Positions 59,501-63,352 are shown, numbered from the stretch's first letter. The stretch is 64,000 bases of DNA from Zoroaster sp. YZ-2022 (GCA_029582265.1 CM055828.1:30810459-30874458); one strand, 5' to 3'. Numbers and translations: made by a program. The notes: generated by a model not told the origin, from the sequence alone.

Positions 59501-61512
59501 GAACCCACATTCTGATGACTCACCTACCAGAACACAAATCCAATGCCTCACTAAACTGCTCGACTATGGCACTCCTTTTGAACAGACATGTACATGTATT
59601 GAAATTATCCCATTCTAGTTCTATATAATTCTCACACTAATTAATGAATGCTGACCTACATACGTACATGTATACCATGCACTCATTACTTCTCAAGTAC
59701 TTTTTGAGTACTTTTTCAAAGTATTCAGGACTCATACTCATAATACTCGAAACTCTGAGGACACGTACGCAGACTTGAAAGTCTACGTACTCTGACTCGA
59801 CTTTACAGGACTCCGACTCGAACTGCTAACTACACAACAACTTGAGTACAACCATGGTACAACTAGTATAGTCTGTATTTAAAAGCAAAAGTAACTTAGA
59901 AGTTAACTTCCATATTATTTTATTTGTACTAGTGTAGGTATGTGCGTATCCCACGCATTGTCGCAAATCTTTTCGGCCGCGGCCTCAATCTCGGGTTGAA
60001 TCGCTTTGTAACGTTTCGCTGAGGCCGTTCTTTTTGACGTACCCAGGAGCTTTTTTTTCGAAGACGTAGATCACATATTCTACTTCAACCTCGTTCTCAA
60101 ATTTTTTGAATGCGGCATCTAGAAGTTTCCAAAAACAATTCTCGAAATTTGGGTTCGCTCTTGCTCATCAAAACCATCGACGATTTACCAAAAGTTGAGT
60201 AAAACACCTTATCAAACCACAATATTAATTTTTCTGTACTTGTTTTCTACCTCTTGGCCAATTTTGATGGCGATTGGACGATTAGCAGTTAACGTTTTTT
60301 GATTCACAGAAATTGATGTCAATCAAAGATTGTATTGCGCCGCGTTCAGCACGCTACATTGTGTACCATTTTTGATGTCAACAAAACGAACGTTCAATCG
60401 GCGGAATTTTCAGTCTGATAAATCGTCCGTTTAAACCTAATATACATCGGCGTAACACAATAATATTAGTTCTCATAACTTATTTCATTTTTTCATCTTT
60501 CCAGTCCAATATCATTTATTATTTTTTCTAATGTTTAATTAAATCAGGGATAAGAATTTCTCGCAGATTTCAGTATAAATATTTAAAAAACCTCATATTT
60601 TGAGTAATTTGAATGTTTTTTTTTTTAAATTTATTTTCATTATTTTGTTTCATATATATACAGTCCAATATAATTTATAAATTGTTCTAATATTTAATTA
60701 AATCAGGGATGAGAATCTTTCGAAGATTTCAGTGTAAAAATATGAAAATAATCCTCAGATTTGAGTAATTTTATTTGTTTTCATTATTTTTTTCATTTTT
60801 TTTATTATTTTTTTTAACACATTTTTTTTGTATTTCTTATTTGTAAATCAGCACTACAAAACAAACTAATCATTGAATTAGCCTGGAAATAGGTTATTAT
60901 TCTTCCTCTTTTCCCAAGCATTCCAGTGATACCAACCTTTTGAAAATCGGACAAGAATTAAGAAAGTTATGATATGGAATCCGAGAAAATCTAGGAAACG
61001 GGTCACAAGTCAAATGTACATTTCTTTTGTTTTTCCTTATAAAATAATTGCCATTTACAGGCCTAAAATTGCCGGATTCAACATGTCATAACTTCCTTAT
61101 TTTTGGTCACAGCACAGGAAGATGATCCTTGTTATATCATTGTAATCGTCTATTCAAGACCTTGACAATGATACCAGTTGTATTGGAATCTGTTGATGTT
61201 GATATTTTTTGTCACATAGCTAACTAGTGCCTTACAAAAAGTGTACCCCGCCCCCTCCACGCTGAACCAAATCCTTGCTACATCCGTCATGGTTGGTAAT
61301 TAGTCCACCTGGCCCTTCGCTTTGACAGACCTACCCGCCATGACTTCCTCCTCTACCGCCCACCACGTTGTCGGCAGTGTACTGCTAGTGCTAGTACTGT
61401 CTGTAGTAACAGCAGTACAGTGTACGCAAGGTCTGGGACAGGGTTCCGAATACGAAAGTACGTTACCTGTCAGTGGTGGAACCTTCACATCTGATCTCCT
61501 GACAGCCTCCAT
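7126..61512 (-). CDS. Sialidase (neuraminidase, GH33 type), whole gene; join of eight coding exons
   Basis: Exo-alpha-sialidase removing terminal sialic acids from glycoconjugates. The eight exons listed separately join in phase (46+40+171+230+81+143+192+378 nt = 1281) into 426 residues plus stop. Visible landmarks are: the FRIP motif with R29; EAR at 45-47; D53; Asp box 1 at 132-139 (SRDNGLTW); GPGHGIQL at 163-170 with GRLIVP at 173-178; Asp box 2 at 207-214 (SDDGGDTW); NECQ at 234-237; the R259 region before Asp box 3 (264-271); R335; Asp box 4 at 343-350; SAYSDL at 361-366; and LYE at 385-387. These match the arginine triad, acidic residues and nucleophilic tyrosine region of the six-bladed sialidase fold; the exact catalytic assignments are inferred. 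No signal peptide or membrane segment is seen, and the length fits animal NEU2/NEU3-like enzymes. All introns are GT-AG. The start is the ATG at 61512, in a good context (AAAATGG). No other gene was found. Confidence 0.9.
7700..7765 (+). repeat. Decayed copy of the structured repeat
   Basis: TTAAGATGACCAGAGTATACTAGG and TGGAAAATCAACA, followed by GCTCT-TCTC-AGAGC, follow the same layout as the copy at 1708. The terminal hairpin keeps pairing despite base changes. It lies in intron 7 of the sialidase. Confidence 0.55.
7838..8215. mobile_element. MITE-like element rich in GACTC/GAGTC, copy 1
   Basis: GACTCTGACTCAATC at the left, GACTTGAGGTTT, TGTTCAATAT and an AT-rich middle, then CTCAGACTCAAG and GGACTCGAGACTC at the right. 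The same order occurs at 23865-24300, and partly at 59690-59835. Ends are roughly inverted. Confidence 0.6.
8325..8516 (-). CDS. Sialidase coding exon 7 (residues 238-301)
   Basis: A phase-0 exon of 64 codons between aaatgtccag and GCCAG/gtcggt. It encodes AVEFDDGRVYINSRTLG, then PRQQAFSHDGCLSF and ends in GGCQ. The segment aligns with the VEL-DG-L-NSR, R-x-x-A-x-S-x-DGG and GGCQGS stretches of sialidases. Asp box 3 (264-271) has Cys where Gly is usual. The exon lies 28.3 kb downstream of exon 6. Confidence 0.93.
8937..9142. mobile_element. MITE with TIR CCTGGGGCCAATTTCATAG
   Basis: Left CCTGGGCCCAATTTCATTGA and right TATGAAATTGGCCCCAGG are inverted, as are inner GCTGCTTAGC/GCTAAGCAGC. Related pieces lie at 6480-6540, 33425-33490 and 57350-57450. 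Confidence 0.85.
9143..10544. other. Intron 6 DNA, unassigned
   Basis: A (CCCT)n-rich stretch near 9220-9260 and a short G run near 9553; otherwise nothing recognisable. Confidence 0.6.
10545..11335. repeat. 81-bp satellite array 2
   Basis: About ten copies of the unit described for array 1. The left copies are the most diverged, with small indels (for example around 10630, 10800 and 10900), and the right end is clean. The last copies are two variants in order, LNG-type then MFTLFESRC-type in the plus frame, the pair that is amplified in arrays 3 and 4. Confidence 0.96.
11336..12566. repeat. Spacer of the composite repeat, copy 1
   Basis: Starts TTAACAGTCCAGCTGATTAC right after the array. 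It includes a truncated ACCAGAAAC-family end (ACACCGATTTTGAAGCCAAC), then TACATGTACA-rich DNA, and finally the CTGAAGATGATCAG...GATCGAAACGTTGAG structured repeat with CCAGTTCTTTTCACAAC. Nearly identical copies lie at 16561-17796 and 21794-23010. Confidence 0.9.
12596..13806 (-). pseudogene. LINE copy 1: reverse transcriptase core and C-terminus, broken
   Basis: Carries GFVDFEKAFDSIEHP (motif A), SRGVRQGDPLSPKLFNA (motif B) and LRFADDVAIF (catalytic FADD), then the RTE C-terminal segment GHIARMTDNRW with PRTGKRSRGRPKKRW. It is split into three frames (13806-13225, 13262-12954, 12949-12596). The break at about 13268 is a 2-base deletion absent from copy 2; the break at about 12995 is shared. 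Confidence 0.92.
13791..15605 (-). pseudogene. LINE copy 1: AP endonuclease and N-terminal reverse transcriptase, 604 codons
   Basis: A basic N-terminus of about 50 residues is followed by an APE-type endonuclease: NICTYNTRTLRT, GLSETKIHGEG, QVYAPTQDYSEE, VMGDFNAKIG and GSDHRMVRTK. A Lys/Arg-rich linker (KKKRRQRQRRRRTEK) follows, then the first RT motifs (NKAPGIDQIT, FKKGDKSEVKNYRPISLLS). The frame is lost just after YRPISLL at about 13830, a break shared with copy 2. A 65-codon frame at 15624-15821 lies immediately upstream and is unrecognised. Confidence 0.93.
16000..16560. repeat. 81-bp satellite array 3
   Basis: Seven copies. The last four alternate as two 81-bp variants, A (atgCTTactc, agatATaca, ttaaaTgga) and B (atgTTTactc, agatGTaca, ttaaaGgga), giving a 162-bp higher-order unit. 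It begins mid-unit, directly at the LINE 5' end. Confidence 0.96.
16561..17796. repeat. Spacer of the composite repeat, copy 2
   Basis: Near-identical to 11336-12566, with a longer poly(A) run (about 30 A at 16718-16749) before CGCGTCACCACACC. Ends with the structured repeat at about 17725-17790. Confidence 0.92.
17826..18179 (-). pseudogene. LINE copy 2: C-terminal segment
   Basis: 117 codons identical in sequence to 12596-12949, with WAGHIARMTD and RSRGRPKKRWRDD, the usual RTE C-terminus. Confidence 0.9.
18184..19038 (-). pseudogene. LINE copy 2: reverse transcriptase core, 284 codons
   Basis: Continuous through motifs A, B and FADD and on to LKMHKGKTKYITN, since it lacks the 2-base deletion of copy 1. 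It stops at about 18184 at a second break shared with copy 1, beyond which the C-terminal segment continues in another frame. Confidence 0.92.
19023..20837 (-). pseudogene. LINE copy 2: AP endonuclease and N-terminal reverse transcriptase, 604 codons
   Basis: Same length and domain order as the frame at 13791-15605, with about a dozen amino-acid differences (for example GSR for GSH near the N-terminus, FSTG for FGTG, LIDKAM for LKDKAM). Ends at the same frame break after YRPISLL. Confidence 0.93.
21233..21793. repeat. 81-bp satellite array 4
   Basis: Seven copies, same A-B-A-B alternation and start point as array 3. One extra substitution (AAAGTGAATG at about 21428). Confidence 0.96.
21794..23075. 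repeat. Spacer of the composite repeat, copy 3, with the empty LINE site
   Basis: Matches the other spacers but lacks ACCACACCG after CGCGTC at 21976. At about 23007 it runs GTAATT-ACTACTCAAAAAAAG and on into CACATGGTGTCACCGCAAA, the uninterrupted structured repeat, where copies 1 and 2 switch to the LINE tail. Confidence 0.93.
23215..23320. repeat. Isolated diverged 81-bp satellite unit
   Basis: AAGTACAACATTGCTAATGT, then TGTGCTTACTCTCTTTGAAT and the start of a second unit (GGGACGGTACAATATTGG). Confidence 0.85.
23865..24300. mobile_element. MITE-like element rich in GACTC/GAGTC, copy 2
   Basis: GTGAGTTAGATTTGGACTCGAG at the left, GGCTTGAGGTTTAGTAACTC, TTGTTCAATATTAATC in the middle, and CAGACTTGGACTCGACCTTC at the right; collinear with 7838-8215. 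Confidence 0.65.
24301..25919. other. Intron 6 DNA, unassigned
   Basis: Only a G run near 24466-24480. No exon, RNA or repeat recognised. Confidence 0.6.
25920..26202. mobile_element. MITE with 27-bp TIRs
   Basis: Left TCTCTATACTAACTGGATAG and right CTATCCAGTTAGTATAGAGA are perfectly inverted, extended by GAGATC/CATCTC and GATTGGC/GCCAATC. No coding capacity. Confidence 0.9.
26612..26935. repeat. 54-bp minisatellite with a hairpin in each unit
   Basis: Six units spaced 54 bp (with some indels), each with ATGGTACCC-like start, GCCTTTTTTTATCCTTGACAG and GATAAAGACAGGGG. TATCCT-TGAY-AGGATA in each unit is an inverted repeat. The long frame on the minus strand merely reads through 18-codon units. 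Confidence 0.93.
26936..28099. other. Intron 6 DNA, unassigned
   Basis: Contains several scattered copies of a GTGTCACTTCGTGAAA-like word in both orientations (about 27585, 27868, 27908, 27964, 28040). No other structure recognised. Confidence 0.5.
28100..28690 (+). pseudogene. LINE 3' remnant, Jockey/CR1-like reverse transcriptase C-terminus
   Basis: Translates as YPYLGVTITSSLTWNSH, then INKAN-like SKANKTLGFVRRNL, HPCLEYGGSIWDP, a stop, then KLEAVQNRSARFVIGDYGRY and SVTAMKDQLGWEPLEIRRK. This is the thumb and C-terminal region of Jockey/CR1-group reverse transcriptases. It is 5'-truncated and has an in-frame stop. The match is to a family pattern; the clade is not certain. Confidence 0.87.
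28963..29347. mobile_element. MITE of the 'ACCAGAAAC' family, continuous copy
   Basis: Left TAGGCC then CCTGTTTCTGGTCTC; right ACCGATTTTGAAGCTGACCT, GACCAGAAACTGGAGAC and GGCCTTA. The middle has CCAATTGCAGCCAAAATTGC and CCATATTTTGTGTATGGGAA, found reversed in 62923-63331. Confidence 0.75.
29484..29997. mobile_element. MITE, TIR TTAAAGAGGCACTCTAAGGT
   Basis: Left TTAAAGAGGCACTCTAAGGT-CAAATT and right AATTTGACCTTAGAGCCCCTCTTTAA are inverted. Inverted similarity continues inward for over 100 bp (GTGTGAAAAAAATTACAA against TTGTAATTTTTTCACAC). Confidence 0.9.
29998..31476. other. Intron 6 DNA with one satellite unit
   Basis: At about 30865-30935 a diverged 81-bp unit is visible (GGTAAGTACCATGTTGGGG, GGCAAAACTGCTTCTATGAA, TATGCTTACTCTC). 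Poly(G) of about 17 at 30383-30399. Otherwise unassigned. Confidence 0.65.
31477..31582. repeat. Near-perfect hairpin with 50-bp arms
   Basis: TGCAAAATAATGGTTCTTGG ... TAGCAGGTTCCTTCTC and its complement GAACCTGCTAGGTTCGAAAC ... AATTATTTTGCA. A solitary half of the arm occurs at 29415-29450. Confidence 0.9.
32142..32457. mobile_element. TTAA-flanked MITE, TIR CCCTCCTATG
   Basis: TTAA-CCCTCCTATGGTTTGACC at the left and CATAGGAGGG-TTAA at the right. The inside carries many copies of CCTTTCAAAACC and its complement. TTAA targets and CCCT-starting ends suggest piggyBac-type mobilisation (inference). Confidence 0.88.
32990..33058 (+). repeat. SINE tail with (ATTGT)n
   Basis: GTAAGAGCGCTATATAAATG followed by five TATTG repeats; the GCGCTATATAA tail with a short tandem repeat matches the 3' end of the SINE at 58340. 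Confidence 0.7.
33689..34057. mobile_element. hAT-like MITE with 8-bp target duplication
   Basis: Begins TAGGGCTGTG, ends CACAGCCCTA, and is flanked on both sides by ATTTAAAT. Subterminal ATATTCGAA-type words are inverted. 8-bp duplications and TAGGG ends are typical of hAT. Confidence 0.9.
35230..35462. mobile_element. MITE, TIR TTAGGCCAATTTTATTAGTT
   Basis: Left TAGGCCAATTTTATTAGTTG-GTTTACGGA and right TCCGTAAAC-CAACTAATAAAATTGG-AATGGCCTTA are inverted over about 30 bp. Confidence 0.88.
35465..35671. mobile_element. Imperfect inverted-repeat element GGGACARTATCRTCAC
   Basis: Left AGGGACAGTATCGTCACAAT, right ATCGTGATGATATTGTCCCT. A partial copy (GGGGCAGTATCGTCACGGTC, then CCATGATAAGGTCATGATAC) lies at 59153-59255. 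Confidence 0.75.
36864..37006 (-). CDS. Sialidase coding exon 6 (residues 190-237)
   Basis: Contains the perfect Asp box SDDGGDTW (207-214) and ends NANECQ at donor CAG/gtaggt. Two acceptors are visible 22 nt apart. The pyrimidine-rich tttttacag site (exon from 36984) breaks the frame from exon 5. The gattttag site (exon from 37006) restores it and adds FFDCFYSAQ, so the upstream site was chosen on phase. Confidence 0.85.
37354..37689. mobile_element. hAT-like MITE with 8-bp target duplication
   Basis: Left TAGTGTTGGGATGGTTAACC, right AACCGTTAACTCCTAACACCA. Flanks are CTAGACAT and CTAGACGT, one mismatch. It lies in intron 5 of the sialidase. Confidence 0.82.
38337..38797. mobile_element. Long fold-back element
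   Basis: Arms of about 210 bp: CATATGACATAAAACACAAT then AAAGGGGGCCACTTTC on the left; AAAGTGGCCCCCTTTATTGT and ATGACATATAC-type complement on the right. The centre CTCAAATTTCCAT/ATGGAAATTTGAG also pairs. Confidence 0.9.
38881..38966. mobile_element. 86-bp TTAA-flanked MITE
   Basis: TTAA-CCCTAACTCCCTAGA and TCTAGAGGGAGTTAGGG-TTAA; one of the smallest elements here. Confidence 0.87.
39306..39815. mobile_element. MITE, CCCTCCTACTATAGCTG family, with internal tandem duplication
   Basis: Starts CCCTCCTACTATAGCTGAAC and ends GTCATAGGAGGGTTA. The right portion (TTTGACAGTGCTYGACTTTT to GTAGGAGGGTTAGTGACG) is present twice, at about 39468-39604 and 39708-39846. Confidence 0.85.
40335..40492 (-). 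repeat. Structured repeat, copy on the minus strand
   Basis: Reading on minus: CTCCTGAAGATGATCAGAGC, ATACTGATTGAAATGTCGGG, the hairpin GTTCT-TTTC-AGAAC and CACATGGTGTCACCACAAAC. Full layout as at 1708-1870. Confidence 0.85.
40584..40858. repeat. 46-bp minisatellite
   Basis: Six copies of GCAAAATATTGATAAATTCA then AAGGTAAGACTGTCATTGGA and TGTTTT; almost identical, so recently expanded. Each unit contains a donor-like AAGGTAAGA in the plus orientation only. Confidence 0.95.
40942..41022 (-). CDS. Sialidase coding exon 5 (residues 163-190)
   Basis: An 81-nt exon encoding GPGHGIQLSSGRLIVPGN and then a Trp/Pro-rich segment; donor CCTG/gtaagt. GHGIQL and GRLIVP are conserved signatures of this enzyme family. 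The exon ends in phase 1. A second potential donor (CATG/gtaagt, complement of about 40902-40909) lies in the same open frame and would add 15 codons. Confidence 0.92.
41885..42146. mobile_element. TTAA-flanked MITE, TIR CCCTAACCACCCC, copy 1
   Basis: TTAA-CCCTAACCACCCCATATCC and GTGGGATAGGG-TTAA. Internal CTCCAAGGGGTAC and GGAGGATTTTGGAGGATTC. Collinear with 52399-52661. The long frame over it is an accident. Confidence 0.88.
42153..43897. other. Intron 4 DNA, mostly unassigned
   Basis: A short GGGACCAGTTTGA tandem at 42410-42445, a decayed SINE body at about 43225-43325 (TTGTGTCCAGGAGCAAGACA) and poly(C) at 43348-43364. Confidence 0.6.
43898..44127 (-). CDS. Sialidase coding exon 4 (residues 86-163)
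   Basis: Acceptor ttgcctgttgtag, donor TCTG/gtatgt. Begins with RTMNPVPI, the family's 'NP-P' segment, and contains the perfect Asp box SRDNGLTW at residues 132-139. It ends with HPHIYASG, leading into GPGHG of the next exon. Confidence 0.94.
44243..44553. mobile_element. MITE, CCCTCCTACTATAGCTG family
   Basis: CCTCCTACTATAGCTGCACT at the left, CAGTCACAGAAGGG-TTAA at the right; about 310 bp, collinear with 49384-49948 and 56199-56488. Lies in intron 3. Confidence 0.87.
44756..44926 (-). CDS. Sialidase coding exon 3 (residues 29-86)
   Basis: Acceptor tcccag and donor AG/gtaaat. Encodes IPAIVYNRRTFLAFCEARKN, then a segment with D53, then MDLVLRRG. The order FRIP, LAF-EAR, D, VLRRG is the classic first blade of sialidases; R47 and D53 are the likely second catalytic arginine position and general-acid aspartate by family comparison. 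Confidence 0.93.
46032..46071 (-). CDS. Sialidase coding exon 2 (residues 16-29)
   Basis: A 40-nt exon between a tttcattacag acceptor and an AG/gtaaat donor. It encodes IFGQGDHGYNTF and the first two bases of R29, the first catalytic arginine of the FRIP motif. The split Arg codon is completed by exon 3. The G-x-x-GYNTFRIP pattern is diagnostic of the sialidase N-terminal blade. Confidence 0.9.
46671..47075 (-). other. Unrecognised reading frame, about 134 codons
   Basis: Open from about 47075 to a stop at 46671; its apparent first codon is not ATG. Content is unusually protein-like for this window: WSGGNKALQLGQADCWHYES, SCVVRVRDGTDFQFSCMTC and CEFCGEYTKNQ, with six Cys. No family is recognised. 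It lies in sialidase intron 1 on the same strand. It could be an exon of another transcript, an old repeat or chance. Confidence 0.3.
47280..47990 (+). pseudogene. LINE 3' remnant with 3' UTR
   Basis: GVQRWATKFILHYPEEDYKS, RLDRLDILPLSFRREIGDI, then after frame breaks VPRYKTESHNYFYFQRIVPI and WNQLPLSF. This is the C-terminal signature of Jockey/CR1-group LINEs. A G-rich minisatellite interrupts it at 47695-47778 and an A-rich end (AATAAAATTAAGAAATAAAT) follows. Confidence 0.82.
47695..47778. repeat. G-rich minisatellite (GGGGGGATG)n
   Basis: About nine units of GGGGGGAATG/GGGGGGATG on the plus strand; runs of six or more G could form quadruplexes. Confidence 0.92.
48775..49110 (+). mobile_element. 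tRNA-derived SINE with (GTT)n tail
   Basis: GAGTCGTCAGAATGTGGGTTCGAATCC (B box), TTGTGTCCTTGAGCAAGACA, GGGTAAATGGGTACCTGTGA, ACTCCCCAGGGAGCTGGGAT, GATGAGCAGGGGTAATAATG, then a (GTT)n run from about 49056 to 49110. The A-box head is decayed. Confidence 0.85.
49384..49948. mobile_element. MITE, CCCTCCTACTATAGCTG family, interrupted by a LINE end
   Basis: CTCCTACTATAGCTGAACTT at the left and CAGTCACAGAAGGG at the right; interrupted at ACTGTCATTTTA by the insertion 49514-49742. Confidence 0.87.
49514..49742 (+). mobile_element. 5'-truncated LINE insertion with 12-bp target duplication
   Basis: Flanked by ACTGTCATTTTA at 49502-49513 and 49743-49754. Translates as GHNRLVKHMTKMSLATKPS, CPCGTGDQTAEHIINTCPLH: the Cys-Cys-His-Cys finger at the end of many LINE reverse transcriptases. 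It has later stops. Confidence 0.88.
49950..51374. other. Intron 1 DNA, unassigned
   Basis: A 128-codon minus-strand frame at 50544-50930 resembles nothing known. AACTTGTTAATT repeats at 51327-51360 immediately precede the next element. Confidence 0.55.
51375..52032 (+). mobile_element. Three tandem tRNA-like SINE units
   Basis: Units with cores at 51382, 51621 and 51879 each hold TGGTCGAGAGGTTAAGACG (A box), CTGCACTAGTAAGCAG (anticodon-arm-like) and TTGGTTCGAATCCCGCCCGA (B box). A TTTTTTCACAGACACTCGG body and TACACACGTCGGTGTAGG follow. Units 2 and 3 start GGGCAAGCTCGG, whose CTCGG pairs with CCGAG as an acceptor stem. AACTTGTTAATT flanks the set on both sides. Confidence 0.83.
52399..52661. 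mobile_element. TTAA-flanked MITE, TIR CCCTAACCACCCC, copy 2
   Basis: TTAA-CCCTAACCACCCCAAATC and CCTAGGGGGTTAGGG-TTAA; collinear with 41885-42146. Confidence 0.88.
52695..52925 (-). repeat. Tandem copies of the structured-repeat tail
   Basis: Three units of about 63 bp reading on minus CATGGTGTCACCGCAAACAG, TCTTTACTTATCCTTTTCAC and CATGCAAAGC. Only the tail domain is present, without the CTGAAGA core. An opposite-strand half copy ends at 52920. Confidence 0.85.
53470..53650 (+). mobile_element. SINE fragment flanked by ATA/TTA microsatellites
   Basis: (AAT)n at 53467-53503, then ACTCCCCGGGGAGCTGGGAG, CAGGAATGATG and GAATGCGCTGTGTAAGAACG with a (TTA)n tail, matching the 3' half of the SINE at 58015. 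Confidence 0.75.
53651..55049. other. Intron 1 DNA, mostly unassigned
   Basis: One end of an ACCAGAAAC-family MITE is at 54085-54165 (CTGCTTTCTGGTCATAGGTT). TATGTATG-rich DNA at 54920-55030. Nothing else recognised. Confidence 0.55.
55050..55355. mobile_element. MITE, TIR CCCTCCTAC...GTAGGAGGG
   Basis: TTTAAA-CCCTCCTACAATCAGTGC and CATGTGTAGGAGGG-TTTTAA. Distinct inside from the family at 39306 but with the same outer TIR bases. Confidence 0.87.
55407..55605. mobile_element. Inverted, partial second copy of the preceding MITE
   Basis: Reverse-complement of the left two thirds of 55050-55355 (ATCGATGGGAGACCACCTTA, CAGAAGGGTAACCATACATG, GGAGTGGCCTGAATGGGTTG), ending GTAGGAGGG-TTTAA. The two copies can fold on each other. 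Confidence 0.88.
56199..56488. mobile_element. MITE, CCCTCCTACTATAGCTG family
   Basis: CCCTCCTACTTTAGCTGAAC at the left and AGAATGAGGG-TTAA at the right. The TTAA is shared with the next element. Confidence 0.85.
56493..56961. mobile_element. TTAA-flanked MITE, TIR AGGGAAGGTACAACA
   Basis: TTAA-AGGGAAGGTACAACACTG and CTGATGTTGTACCTTCCCT-TTAA are inverted. Its end matches the GGGAAGGTACAACATTGG start of the 81-bp satellite. Inside it, at 56652-56760, is a diverged structured repeat with CTGAAGACGATATATAG, GATCGAAAAGTCGAG and the hairpin GGTTCT-TCTC-AGAACC. Confidence 0.85.
57350..57452. mobile_element. Short MITE copy, CCAATTTCATAG family
   Basis: CCTGGACCCAATTTTAGAGA at the left and CTCTATGAAATTGGCCCCTGG at the right; half the length of the copy at 8937. 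Confidence 0.78.
58015..58376 (+). mobile_element. tRNA-derived SINE, best copy
   Basis: Head GTGTCGTGGCCGAGCGGTCT (A box TGGCCGAGCGG) and GTGGGTTCGAATCCCGGCCG (B box) resembles a class-II (Leu/Ser) tRNA. The body has TTGTGTCCTTGAGCAAGACA and GGTACCTGTGAGGGCAGAG, then ACTCCCCAGGGAGC, and the tail GCGCTATATAAG with (ATT)n. Other copies are at 3213, 48775, 53470 and 59262. Confidence 0.9.
58630..59077. mobile_element. MITE with TIR AGAATGTCGTATCYGGCCGCC
   Basis: Left AGAATGTCGTATCCGGCCGC and right GCGGCCAGATACGACATTCT are inverted with one mismatch. No coding capacity. Confidence 0.88.
59262..59575 (-). mobile_element. tRNA-derived SINE, reverse, with an internal insertion
   Basis: ACTCTGCCCTCACAGGTACC, then GGTGGAGAGAAGCAATTAT, then about 140 bp of foreign AT-rich DNA, then GTGTCTTGCTGAAGGACACA and GGATTCGAACCCACATTCTG. 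The SINE order is otherwise intact. Confidence 0.82.
59578..60502. other. Intron 1 DNA, unassigned
   Basis: A GACTC/ACTCG-rich patch at 59690-59835 resembles the element at 7838. Nothing else recognised. Confidence 0.55.
60503..60815. repeat. 158-bp tandem duplication
   Basis: CAGTCCAATAT, TTTAATTAAATCAGGGAT-AGAAT, AGATTTCAGT and TTTGAGTAATT recur at a spacing of 158 bp, with moderate divergence. Confidence 0.83.
61467..61512 (-). CDS. Sialidase coding exon 1 (residues 1-15 plus one base)
   Basis: Codes for MEAVRRSDVKVPPLT and ends in phase 1 at a strong donor (CAG/gtaacg). The G joins AA of exon 2 to make Glu16. The reading frame is open further upstream but has no earlier ATG, only a TTG, so this ATG is the natural start. 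Assignment rests on the phase match, the good donor and start context, and the fit to short N-termini before the FRIP motif in cytosolic animal sialidases. It lies 15.4 kb from exon 2, so it is the least certain exon along with exon 6. Upstream 5' UTR limits and promoter were not identifiable. Confidence 0.72.
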
Positions 61513-62922
61513 TTTTACAATGAGAATAAATCCGAATGGCTGCAATAAATTGACCTCGAAATCTGCCAGATCCAGCTAGTAATTATCAAATATTTCTAGA
61601 TGAAACGTTAGACGGAAATTGAACCGGACTGGAGGCTTGAAACTCCCGGCATAGCCTAGCCTGCATGCGCATATGCCCACACACGTACACGCGCTACTAA
61701 CTAGTTTGACATGGTTTATGTTAACAGTCTACATTATGCACATGCATACACATACTGTACATACACAACGAAGTTCTAAAGCAGGTGGGATTCACGCATC
61801 GCGAGCTAGCTACGTCTAGTCAGTTTAAAGGTTAAAGGTCAAAATGAATATTTATAAAAAATAGTTTTGGACCGCTACATTTGGAACAATGGGGAATCAC
61901 CTAAATCCACAACAAAATTAAATTAATTAAGAAACCACTAGCTATAATGCAAGCGTAACTATTGAAAATCCTGATGCCACCGAGTGCCCCCTTTCGAACC
62001 CAACCAAACCAGGAACGCTGCTGGCCAAACCATGCTCAATGAACCCAGCTCTGAGTCAGTTTCATCATTTTCCATCATACAAAGTGTTAAAGACCAGACA
62101 AAGTAAAAGATTAAAAACAACATTGAAGTAAAAACTGTATTTTTCCCCAAACCATTCTTGGGTCTACCTTCCCCAAAACTGCAAGAACACAACTATACTG
62201 GGGGATAAAATGGAAGACCTAATTAGGCAGAATAAACCAGGCCCCCACTCCTCCTGTGCCCATAATTATTATCGCGAAAATTAATAAAATAGATTATTCT
62301 GAAAGTACTATTCACGACCAATGGTATGTCATGATTTTCTGGCAACAGAGGGCGCTAATGAGTTTGAACATACATGACTTGACTATAAAATTATTTTGTC
62401 TGAAGTGCACTCATTTCAAATAAAAAAGAGGAACAACTGCAAATTAAACAAAGTCACCAGACACCAATTTTGTTTTCTTTAAGTGTTTTCTTTTAAAAAA
62501 AAATGCTTTTTACACTTTTCTCATGACTTTGAGCCGAAACTATTGTTTTAATCCTGATTAAAAGAGAATAAGCAAAATTTAGAAGTAGTTTTGCCAACAT
62601 GACCAATGTTGTACCTTTAAAATCTAGAAATGTTGTTTACTTACTAATATTATTATAATTGCAAGGGGATACGTCTTTTCTCCTATAAGTAGCGATACTT
62701 TCCAAGTAGTTCCTTCTTCTCCTTCCTCTATGGCTAAACATCAACAAACATCGATAATGAACAAGTCCTGAATTGCTCGTTAAATACGTCACTGCATTGT
62801 AGCTGCATGTATGCAAAACAAACATCACCTACAAGTGCAATCCTTTTTACACGAAGGTACAAAAAAAATCTAACATTTTTTGAGAAACATTCTCATGTAT
62901 GAGAAATATTAAACAACGAACT
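61513..62922. other. Sialidase 5' flank and upstream DNA
   Basis: The 5' UTR and promoter should lie here; no TATA box or initiator could be fixed. At 62590-62620 the reverse of the satellite/MITE end is visible (GCCAACATGACCAATGTTGT then ACCTTTAAA). Confidence 0.55.
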
Positions 62923-63331
62923 TCGGTTGTCTCTAGTCATAGGTTGAATTCAAAATCGGTGCGGTGACACCTTTTTTTCTTTTATTTTTCTTCTTTTTTT
63001 CTATCTTTTTTGGGGGATAATCTTTAATCTTTTTTTTTTGCCAACCAGTGAAATACGTGATACATGTATACACGGTTATTGAAACCAGAACAAAATTTCC
63101 CATAGTATGGAAAGTATGGTGGCTAAGAGAGGCCTCATAAATCGGGCAAACGTTCATGCCCCTATGTTAAAAAGTCGTTTAAAACACAGCATGGCAGAAT
63201 TCCATTTTGGCTGCAATTGGACATCGTTTCATAGCAACAAAAAAAATTTAATAAATAAAAATTAAACTGCCGACGCGCGGCTTTCTGAAGCGACGGGCAT
63301 GGAGACCATAAATCGGAGACTTTTTTAGCCT
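62923..63331. mobile_element. MITE of the 'ACCAGAAAC' family, opposite orientation
   Basis: GTTGTCTCTAGTCATAGGTT, AATCGGTGCGGTGACACC, then CCAACCAGTGAAATACGTGA, TTGGCTGCAATTGGACATCG and AAATCGGAGAC at the right; collinear with the reverse of 28963-29347. Confidence 0.75.
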
Positions 63332-63352
63332 TGTTGTTTGAGACTACTGTCC

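Noticed and set aside
61322..61579. Plus-strand frame of 85 codons with a convincing signal-peptide-like segment (GSVLLVLVLSVVTAVQC)
   Set aside because: It overlaps sialidase exon 1 on the other strand, which has a strong donor, correct phase and a good start. No plus-strand downstream exon was found. Bidirectional use cannot be excluded.
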